Part shown: positions 1 through 6,375 of the stretch, one piece after another
Layout of the letters: every line of letters starts with the position of its first letter
How positions within the stretch are numbered: the first letter of the stretch is position 1
Assembly (NCBI GenBank): GCA_963843315.1
Contig: CAWJJU010000003.1
Span: 62,001 to 126,000, forward strand
Direction: 5' to 3'
Length of the DNA: 64,000 bases
From: JAWVFM01 sp963843315
GTDB taxonomy: Bacteria; Actinomycetota; Thermoleophilia; Solirubrobacterales; 70-9
Notes under the pieces: model-generated
Database searches by the model: none
Seen by the model: the letters and a program-made list of their open reading frames with translations, nothing else
What the model was told of the DNA's origin: nothing
Translations under genes and position numbers: made by a program

Positions 1-475
1 GGTGGCCGAGGACGGCAAGACACGCCGCAGCAGCGACGTCTCGCGGCGTCACCGACCGGACGAAGCGGATCGAGGGGATCGAGGCCACCGTGGTCCGCGA
101 CGTGGTCGCGTCATCGCGGCCCGGCCAACCGAGCGCACCTTCGACTGGTACGCGCAGGACCGCCAGGGCAACGTCTGGTACATGGGCGAGGACTCGTCGA
201 GACTACCAACCACGGGCAGCTGGCAGCCCTCGGGCGGGTCGTGGCAGAGACGGGCGTCGACGGCGGCCAGGCGGGGATCATCATGCCCGCGCCATCCCAG
301 GCAGGCGACGCTACCGGCAGGAGTACTACCCGGGCAGCGCTCGACAGGCCGGTATCGGATAGCGGGGTCAGGCGCCTACGGTCGTTCGGCGCGCACGCTC
401 ACGACGATCGAGACCAGCGCCCTCGAGCCCGGCGAGCCGACCGCAAGAATACGCCGCGGCATCGGCGAGGAGGAC
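1..475 (+). pseudogene. Decayed gene for a conserved secreted hypothetical protein (5' end outside window)
   Basis: Pieces of one protein can be read only by changing frame several times. VTDRTKRIEGIEATVVRDVV is read from 48, TFDWYAQDRQGNVWYMGED from about 139, TGVDGGQAGIIMPA from about 250, RYRQEYYPG from about 318, and LEPGEP from about 421. In this order they match, from memory, a hypothetical family in actinobacteria whose members carry a WYAQDxxGNVWYxGE core, a G(V/R)DG..PGIIM segment, a YRQE segment and a late LEPG motif. I know no function for it. At least three or four frame changes are needed over about 430 bases, far more than in any neighbour, so this looks like real decay. It runs toward the 3' end of the peptidase on the other strand. 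Confidence 0.6.
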
Positions 476-1454
476 TCAGGGGACGTCTCCGGCGACCAGG
501 AGGCGTTCCAGTCTGGCCGGCTTCAAGCGCCCCGCGGCTACCGATTCGGGAATTGCCGCGAGGGCCGCGCTTCCCACACCTGTCGAGGCTCTGCGCGCAC
601 ACGTGCTGCAGGTTGTCCTGGGCGGTGTGGAAGTACGCGCCCGGCGGCGGCCCGGGGCCGAAATCGAAGTCGATCAGGTCGACGGCCGGGATGCCCTGCC
701 GTTGAAACGGCGTGTCGTCGTCGAGGACGCCGCCCGAGGTGCCCCGGAACGGCGAGCCGGGTCCGCCGGCCCCCGCGAAGAGCCGGTACAGCGAGGGATC
801 CGAGTTGGCCTCCAAGGGGATGCGCAGGTCGCAGTCGCCGACCAGGTCGAACAGCACCATCGCGTGAATCGAGCCCAGGCGGGGCGTGCCCTGGGCGCCC
901 GTGCGGGCCAGGCGCACGTACTGGCGGCTGCCGCGGTCGCCGGAGCGCAGGAAAGCGCCGGCGCCGTTGCCCGGGCCGGGCGACTCCTCGGCGTCGAAGA
1001 AGGCGAAGTCGAGCCGCGGGCCGCGCCATGCCGGGGCCAGGTCGCGGGCGAGCTCGAGCGCCACCGCCACCCCGGACGCGCCGTCGTTGGCCCCCAGGAA
1101 GCCCGGGATCTCCTTCGTGTCGTGATGGGCGCCCACCACGATCGCGCCGGGCGCGGTTCCCGGAAGGTGGCCGACGACGTTCAGGTAGGGGTGCTGGATC
1201 CGCACTCCCTGCGCGCCCGCGGCGCGCAGGCGCCGGGCGATCAGCCGGGCCTCGCGACGCCCCGCCGGCGTCCCGGCGGGCCGCGGGCCGATCGCGACCT
1301 GGTCGCCCAGGTCCGCGAAGGCCCGGGCGGCGTGGAACTCCGGGGGCGGATGGCTCGGCACGTGCACGGGCCCGGGAACGGTCGGGGAATCCGGCACGCC
1401 GCCGCAGCCGGCGAGGGCGATGGCGGCCGTCAACGACATCCAGGCGCGACGCAT
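399..1454 (-). CDS. M28 family zinc aminopeptidase-like lipoprotein, 3' frame break
   Basis: This is a predicted exported M28 metallopeptidase, close in layout to the aminopeptidase and glutaminyl-cyclase branch. The N-terminus has a short hydrophobic stretch ending in a lipobox LAGC (Cys17), so it is probably a lipoprotein. Likely zinc ligands are visible: HHD at 110-112, Asp124 in GANDGASG, the Glu pair in DAEE near 156, and a late His in YFHTAQDN. After CAQSL the frame yields implausible Arg-rich sequence to 399. Shifting one base near 578-584 (T in GACAGGTGTGGG) restores a normal tail, VGSAALAAIPES and onward, ending at 476. The gene is therefore either frameshifted or carries a sequence error. 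A -10-like TAGCCT lies 8 nt before the ATG. Confidence 0.8.
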   Translation of the reverse strand: MRRAWMSLTAAIALAGCGGVPDSPTVPGPVHVPSHPPPEFHAARAFADLGDQVAIGPRPAGTPAGRREARLIARRLRAAGAQGVRIQHPYLNVVGHLPGTAPGAIVVGAHHDTKEIPGFLGANDGASGVAVALELARDLAPAWRGPRLDFAFFDAEESPGPGNGAGAFLRSGDRGSRQYVRLARTGAQGTPRLGSIHAMVLFDLVGDCDLRIPLEANSDPSLYRLFAGAGGPGSPFRGTSGGVLDDDTPFQRQGIPAVDLIDFDFGPGPPPGAYFHTAQDNLQHVCAQSLDRCGKRGPRGNSRIGSRGALEAGQTGTPPGRRRRPLSPPRRCRGVFLRSARRARGRWSRSS

Positions 1455-1489
1455 CCCCCGCGAGGCTACCGAGCGACTAGATTCCTCTC

Positions 1490-2923
1490 ATGGCCCAGGG
1501 GCACATGGACAGGCTCTCCGCGATCGACTTCTCGTTCCTCACGAACGAGAGCGACACCAGCCACATGCACGTGGGCGGGATCACGGTCTTCGAGGGCCCG
1601 CCGCCGGCGTACGACGACCTGCTCGAGCACGTGCGCAGCCGGCTTCATCTCGTGCCGCGCTTTCGCCAGAAGCTGGCGTATCCGCCGGCGCAGACCGGCC
1701 GTCCCTTCTGGATCGACGCCCCGAACTTCAACCTCTCCTACCACGTGCGCCACTCCGCGCTGCCGAGCCCCGGCTCGGAGGAGCAGCTGCGGCGGATGGC
1801 CGGGCGCATCTTCTCCCAGCAGCTCGACCGTACCAAGCCCCTGTGGGAGCTTTGGCTGGTCCAGGGACTGACGCGCAAGCGCTTCGCGCTGCTCACCAAG
1901 ACGCATCACGCGCTGGTCGACGGCATCTCGGGAGTGGACATCGCAACCGTCCTCTTCGACGTTCAGCCCGTCCCCAGCTCAATCGAGGGCGACGACGGCT
2001 GGGCTCCCAAGCCGGAGCCCTCGCAGGCGACGATGGTGGCGCGCTCGCTCGAGGACCTGGCCACGCTCCCGGCCCGCGTCGTTCGTCGCGCGGAGGGAGC
2101 GGTCCAGCACCCCCGGCCGACGATCGGTCGCCTCACCGAGGCGATCGAGGGCGTCGGGGAGATCGGCTGGGCCTTCGCCAACGCCGCGCCCGAGGTGCCG
2201 CTGAACGTGGAGATCGGCTCGCACCGGCGCTTCGAGTGGGTGCGCGGCGACCTGGCCCAGTACAAGCGCATCAAGAACGCCTTCGGCGGCACGGTCAACG
2301 ACGTCGTGCTGGCCGTGGTGTCGGGAGCGCTTCGGCGCTGGCTGCACGCGCGCGGGATCCGCACCGAGGGGCTCGAGCTGCGGGCGCAGGTCCCGGTCTC
2401 GATCCGCGCGGAGGACGAGCACGGTGCGCTCGGCAACAAGCTGACGGTGATGCGCGCTCCGATCCCGGTCTACATCGAGGACCCGATCGCGCGCCTGCGG
2501 ACCGTCGCGGAGGCGATGGACGGCATCAAGCACTCCAAGCAGGCGATCGGGGCACAGATGATCACCCGCTTCAACGACTTCGCGCCGCCGACATTGCTGG
2601 CCCAGGCCGCGCGGATCAACTTCTCGACGCGGCTCTTCAACCTGGTGGTCACGAACGTCCCGGGGCCGCAGATGCCGCTCTACGTGCTGGGCCGCGAGCT
2701 CGAGGACATCTTCCCGGTGGGCTTCCTGCCTCCCAACCAGGCGCTCTTCGTGGCGATCATGTCCTACAACGGCGGGGTCAACTTCGGCCTGCTGGCGGAC
2801 TACGACGCCATGCCCGACCTCGACGTCTTCGCGCGCGGCCTCGAGGAATCGCTCGCCGAGCTGCTCGAGGCGGCGGCGGCGGCCGAGGCCTCCTCGCCGG
2901 CGTCGGCGCCTAGCCGTTCTTGA
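1490..2923 (+). CDS. WS/DGAT/MGAT family O-acyltransferase
   Basis: Wax ester synthase/diacylglycerol acyltransferase family, 477 aa, the usual length. These enzymes transfer an acyl group from acyl-CoA to an alcohol or diacylglycerol to make storage lipids. The catalytic HHALVDG (HHxxxDG) is at residues 139-145. The N-terminal RLSAIDFSFL signature follows at residues 8-17, with a central NDVVLAVVSGALRRWL and a late NVPGP motif. The ATG at 1490 sits 6 nt after a -10-like TAGATT (1478-1483), which favours it over the in-frame ATG at 1505. The gene is divergent from the M28 peptidase across 35 bp and converges with the protease gene, overlapping its 3' end by 14 bases. Which lipid it makes cannot be told from sequence. 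Confidence 0.9.
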   Translation: MAQGHMDRLSAIDFSFLTNESDTSHMHVGGITVFEGPPPAYDDLLEHVRSRLHLVPRFRQKLAYPPAQTGRPFWIDAPNFNLSYHVRHSALPSPGSEEQLRRMAGRIFSQQLDRTKPLWELWLVQGLTRKRFALLTKTHHALVDGISGVDIATVLFDVQPVPSSIEGDDGWAPKPEPSQATMVARSLEDLATLPARVVRRAEGAVQHPRPTIGRLTEAIEGVGEIGWAFANAAPEVPLNVEIGSHRRFEWVRGDLAQYKRIKNAFGGTVNDVVLAVVSGALRRWLHARGIRTEGLELRAQVPVSIRAEDEHGALGNKLTVMRAPIPVYIEDPIARLRTVAEAMDGIKHSKQAIGAQMITRFNDFAPPTLLAQAARINFSTRLFNLVVTNVPGPQMPLYVLGRELEDIFPVGFLPPNQALFVAIMSYNGGVNFGLLADYDAMPDLDVFARGLEESLAELLEAAAAAEASSPASAPSRS

Positions 2924-3855
2924 CCGAGTTGTAGAACGACCTGACCTGGCTCCCGAAGTAGGGGCCGTAGAGCGTGTCGTTGTCGCCGCTTCGCGAGTAG
3001 CTGGTCACCGAGACGAGCCTGCCCTGCCGTCGACCCAGCCCCCGCCGCTGGAGCCCCCGGTCATGTCGCAGGAGATGCCGATGGTCGCCGGCGCGCCCAT
3101 CGAGCCGTCGGTTCCCTTCAGCGGCGAGTGGCAGCTCCATTCGGTCTTCCCCGTGAAGGGAGCCTCGGCGGGATAGCCGATCGCCAGGTAGCGGCGCTTG
3201 CGGCTCTCGTTGAAGCCCATGCTGCTGCCCGCCGACCACCGACTGCAGCGTCTTGCCGCCGACGGTCGACGACCTTGCCCGCGCCCACGTCGAAGCGCAG
3301 GTCGCCGCCGAGGATGTCGCCGGTGGGCGAGATCGTCGGGCTCGAGGCCTGCCACTGGCTGGTCGCGGTGGTGGTCCCCGGCCACTTGCCGTAGGGCGCG
3401 CGGCCGTGGGAGTAGGCGGGAACGAACATCCAGTTGGTGATCGCGTTGCTCCCGAGGCTCGTGAGCGTGCGGTCATACGAGCAGTGGCCGGCGGTGATCA
3501 CCAGGCTGTGCGACGGGGCACGGGCCGACGTGCCCGAGCACTCGAAGTCGTAGGGGGTGATGGTGAAGAAGACCTTGCCGTGGGTGCGCATCCGCCTGCT
3601 CTTCGGCTTGGCGACCCGGCTGGCGATGGTGCGCCGCTTGGCCCGGTCGCCGGCCGCGAGGGGGGCGGCGCCGGCCGGAATCGCCGCCCGCATGCGCGCC
3701 GGCGTCCAGTAGTCGCGAACCGCCTTGGCCGCCAGGCTGCCGGGAGCGCGCAGGGAGGCGCCGGCCGTCGGCGCGAGCAGCCCGATGCCGAGCGCCAGCG
3801 CAAGCAGCGTGAGGGCGAGCACGCGCCCGCGATCCCTTGGTCCCACCGCGACCAT
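2910..3855 (-). pseudogene. Broken secreted trypsin-like (S1/V8-type) serine protease
   Basis: A secreted serine protease is recognisable but split over all three frames. A signal peptide follows the ATG at 3855, with Ala-Leu-rich residues ending near PTAGA. The catalytic His is in VITAGHCSY, a candidate Asp is in DLRFDVGAG, and the serine is in GGSSGGGW (usually GDSGGP). The tail VSVTSYSRSG...FYNSVKNG ends at 2910. Frame changes are needed near 3264, near 3228-3232 and near 3025-3031. At the last, restoring one C gives GGGWVDGQGRLVSVTSY. The ATG at 3855 is 7 nt downstream of TACCGT, so it is preferred over the GTG at 3864. Decay or clustered sequencing errors are both possible. The unbroken open frame covers only 3118-3864. 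Confidence 0.7.
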
Positions 3856-3896
3856 GCCACGCACGGTACCGGGATTCGCGCCGTACGATGCCGGTT

Positions 3897-4208
3897 ATGA
3901 CCGACGGCCCGCGCGACTCCGACACGCCGTTTCGCTACCACCTCGAGCTGACGCCCGCCCAGCTCAAGCTCACGCACACCGCGCTGCGCTCGCTGCTGGA
4001 CGACTTCGGCCACGACGAGGAGGACATCCGCGGGATCGTGCAGGAGGTGCTCGCAAAGCTGCCCGACGAGCACGCCATCCGCGCGATCCAGCTCGACCGG
4101 GAGCCCGTCTCGCAGGAGGGCGCGGCGACGACGCTCGTGGAGGTCCCCACCCCCATCGACGACAAGGGCGGCGACGAGGGCCCGCCCCCACCCATCTCGG
4201 CCGCCTAG
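3897..4208 (+). CDS. Small acidic conserved hypothetical protein
   Basis: A 103-aa acidic soluble protein that I do not recognise by function. It has no signal peptide or membrane segment. The middle reads like a compact helical domain (FRYHLELTPAQLKLTHTALR, then LLDDFGHDEEDI...VLAKLPDEHAI), and the last 25 residues are Pro/Gly/Asp-rich and probably disordered. The start at 3897 is chosen because TACGAT at 3884-3889 lies 7 nt upstream, the pattern seen before many starts here; 3888 is an alternative. It is divergent from the protease and 16 bp upstream of the DMT transporter gene, with which it is probably co-transcribed. Confidence 0.65.
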   Translation: MTDGPRDSDTPFRYHLELTPAQLKLTHTALRSLLDDFGHDEEDIRGIVQEVLAKLPDEHAIRAIQLDREPVSQEGAATTLVEVPTPIDDKGGDEGPPPPISAA

Positions 4209-4224
4209 CCGGCCAGCCCGCTCC

Positions 4225-5097
4225 GTGAGCCTGACGGTCCTGGTCGGCCTGGGGCTCGCCGTCGCGACGGCGTTCACCTCGGTCGTCGGCTTCCTCTACA
4301 AGCACCGCGGCGCAGTGGAGTCGCCCGCCGTCGAGCGCGGGCGCCCGATCCGCAGCTCGCTCGTGCTGTTCCGCTCGCGTGCGTACACGCTCGGGATCGT
4401 CATCGCCACGGGCTCGTGGGCGCTGCACGTCGGCGCTCTGTCCCTTGCGCCCATATCGCTCGTGCAGTCGTTGATCGCCGGCGGGCTGGTGCTCCTCACC
4501 GTCACCGCCGACCGCCTCTTCGGCTACGCGGTCACGCGGCGCGAGTGGATCGGGGTCTGTTTGGCGGCAGCCGGCCTGGCGTTCCTCGCCGCGACCCTCG
4601 GCGACACCGCGCACGACGCCCACTCCCACTACGAGGCCGCCCGGCTGGTGCCGTTCATCGCGCTCGCGGGCGGAGCCGGTCTCGCCCTGGCCGCCCTGGC
4701 GCCCGCCGGTCCGAGGCAGGGCGTCGTGCTCGGGGCGGCCGCGGGCCTGCTCTGGGCCGCCTCCGACACCTCGATCAAGGCGCTGTCGAGCCGCCTCGGC
4801 GACCCGGCGGTCCAGATCATCTTCCACCCGCTGACCGCGGTCATCATCCTCGCCTCTTTTGTGGGCCTGCTGGTGTCCGCCCGCAGCCTCCAGCTCGGGA
4901 AGGCCGTTCCCGTCATCGCGGTCACCAGCGTCGCGGCGAACGTCGTCACCATCGCCGCGGGGCCCATCGTCTTCGGAGAGCCGCTGCCAAGCAACGCAGT
5001 CGGGGTCGTCGCGCGCATGCTCGCGTTCCTGCTCGTGATCTCGGCGGCCGCCCTGACCCCGGCGCCGGTGGGCGAGCCCGAGTACGCCGAGGGCTGA
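4225..5097 (+). CDS. DMT/EamA-like (NIPA-like) membrane transporter
   Basis: An integral membrane protein of 290 aa with about nine or ten hydrophobic segments arranged as two halves, typical of the drug/metabolite transporter superfamily. The sequence begins with a membrane helix (LTVLVGLGLAVATAFTSVVG), and the repeated small-residue helices resemble EamA and magnesium-transporter NIPA-like proteins. The substrate is unknown. The start is GTG, 16 bp after the small acidic protein, suggesting a two-gene unit. The last residues (GEPEYAEG) are polar and probably cytoplasmic. Confidence 0.75.
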   Translation: MSLTVLVGLGLAVATAFTSVVGFLYKHRGAVESPAVERGRPIRSSLVLFRSRAYTLGIVIATGSWALHVGALSLAPISLVQSLIAGGLVLLTVTADRLFGYAVTRREWIGVCLAAAGLAFLAATLGDTAHDAHSHYEAARLVPFIALAGGAGLALAALAPAGPRQGVVLGAAAGLLWAASDTSIKALSSRLGDPAVQIIFHPLTAVIILASFVGLLVSARSLQLGKAVPVIAVTSVAANVVTIAAGPIVFGEPLPSNAVGVVARMLAFLLVISAAALTPAPVGEPEYAEG

Positions 5098-5098
5098 G

Positions 5099-6262
5099 GT
5101 GCGAAGCCCGAGAATCACTGAAGGGGCGGGCCGGAGTCAGGGAGCGGGGCCGCGGCGGTGTCCGGGGGGGCAGACGCTCCAACGGGGGGCGCGGCAGGGG
5201 CTTTGGCGCTTAGGGGGTCGTATAGACCACCAATCGACCAAAGCTCCCTCCATCATTGCTCGAATCGCGGGGCGTGCTCATGGCGTAGTCACACGTGACG
5301 AGCTCCTTCGCGCCGGAATCAGCGCCCAGCAGATACGAACGAGCATGGCCGCGGGGTCGCTGATCAAGGTCCACCCCGGCGTCTACCGGGTCGGACACGC
5401 GGCGCCGAGCTGCGAGGCCACCAACACGGCCGCGGTGAAGGCCTGCGGCCCAGGCGCTGCCCTGGCCGGAGCGGCGGCAGCCCATCTCCTCTCATTGACC
5501 AGGGGGCCGGCACCCCCACCCGAGGTGATCGCCAGGACAAAGCGCCATGTCCACGGCGTCCGCGTGCGTCGATGCCGACTCGGCCCGGGCGAAGTCACCC
5601 TCCATCGCGGAATCGCAGTCACCACGGTGGCGCGGACCCTCATCGACCTCGCGGCAGTCCTCGACATCGACGCGCTCGCGGCTGCGTGCCACGAGGCCGG
5701 GGTGAGGTACCGGACCACGCCCGGCCACGTGAAGCGGGTGCTGGCCCGGCACCCGAACGCGAAGGGCGCGGCCCGCCTGCGCCAGGTTCTCGACGGCGAC
5801 GCCCACGTCACGCTGAGCGTCATCGAGCGCCGCTTTCTAGAGCGGCTCAGGGAGGCGGGGCTACCCCTGCCCGTCACGAACAAGCCCGCCGGTGGCCGGC
5901 GAGTCGACTGCCGATGGCCCGAGCGGCGGTTGACGGTCGAGCTCGACAGCTACACGTATCACCGCTCACGTCACGCCTGGGAACGTGACCGAAGGCGCGA
6001 GCGAGAGGCTCATGCGCGCGGCGACGACTTCCGCCGATACACGCACGGAGACGTCATGGAGGAGCCCGAACAGATGATGCGGGAGCTCCACGGACTCCTG
6101 GAGGGCGGCGGGCGGCGGGCTAGGCTTCGCGCATGGAGGCAGCGCTTGGGCCGCCGCAAGACGGCGCGAGGAGCGGCTAAGGAACCTGAAGGCTCTTGCG
6201 ATCGTCGCCGCCCTGCACGGTCGCCGACCCGGAGGGAAGCTTGGGCGTCGCCTATCGCGTGA
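5099..6262 (+). CDS. AbiEi-type winged-helix domain fused to DUF559 (Vsr-like nuclease fold)
   Basis: The N-terminal half matches the AbiEi antitoxin/transcriptional-regulator type: IAGRAHGVVTRDELLRAGIS, LIKVHPGVYRVG, then a TTVARTLIDLAAV segment. The C-terminal half is DUF559, with the PD-(D/E)XK-type core VDCRWPERRLTVELDSYTYH followed by an Arg-rich helix and FRRYTHGDV. Fusions of this kind are common as orphan genes in actinobacteria and their role is not established. The start is uncertain: the homologous region begins near 5225, where no ATG, GTG or TTG is in frame, so the true start may lie upstream (GTG 5099) or the frame may be broken. The Arg-rich tail after HGLLEGG is longer than usual; a TAG one frame away near 6120 may be the original stop. 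Confidence 0.7.
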   Translation: MRSPRITEGAGRSQGAGPRRCPGGQTLQRGARQGLWRLGGRIDHQSTKAPSIIARIAGRAHGVVTRDELLRAGISAQQIRTSMAAGSLIKVHPGVYRVGHAAPSCEATNTAAVKACGPGAALAGAAAAHLLSLTRGPAPPPEVIARTKRHVHGVRVRRCRLGPGEVTLHRGIAVTTVARTLIDLAAVLDIDALAAACHEAGVRYRTTPGHVKRVLARHPNAKGAARLRQVLDGDAHVTLSVIERRFLERLREAGLPLPVTNKPAGGRRVDCRWPERRLTVELDSYTYHRSRHAWERDRRREREAHARGDDFRRYTHGDVMEEPEQMMRELHGLLEGGGRRARLRAWRQRLGRRKTARGAAKEPEGSCDRRRPARSPTRREAWASPIA

Positions 6263-6375
6263 GCACCCACGGCATGGGCTGCTGGGACGCCACGCGCATC
6301 GACACCAGGGGGCATGGGCTGCCGGAGTCCGCCTCGGGCTGCATCGGTCTCTTCGACGCGTTCAGCCCGCTCTAG
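6133..6375 (+). pseudogene. Relic of a short secreted Cys-rich hypothetical protein
   Basis: A leaderless-looking start (TAGGCT, 6 nt, ATG 6133) opens MEAALGPPQDGARSG, then stops interrupt the frame. A hydrophobic KALAIVAAL segment is readable in another frame. The original frame resumes as CTVADPEGSLGVAYRV, STHGMGCWDATR and finally SGCIGLFDAFSPL before the TAG at 6373. The end resembles a second fragment at 11616-11723. It overlaps the 3' end of the DUF559 gene and converges on the GGDEF gene. The function is unknown. Confidence 0.4.

Noticed and set aside
6260..6375. Possible extension of the DUF559 protein into downstream sequence
   Set aside because: The family normally ends near HGLLEGG, and the downstream fragment belongs to a different relic in another frame.
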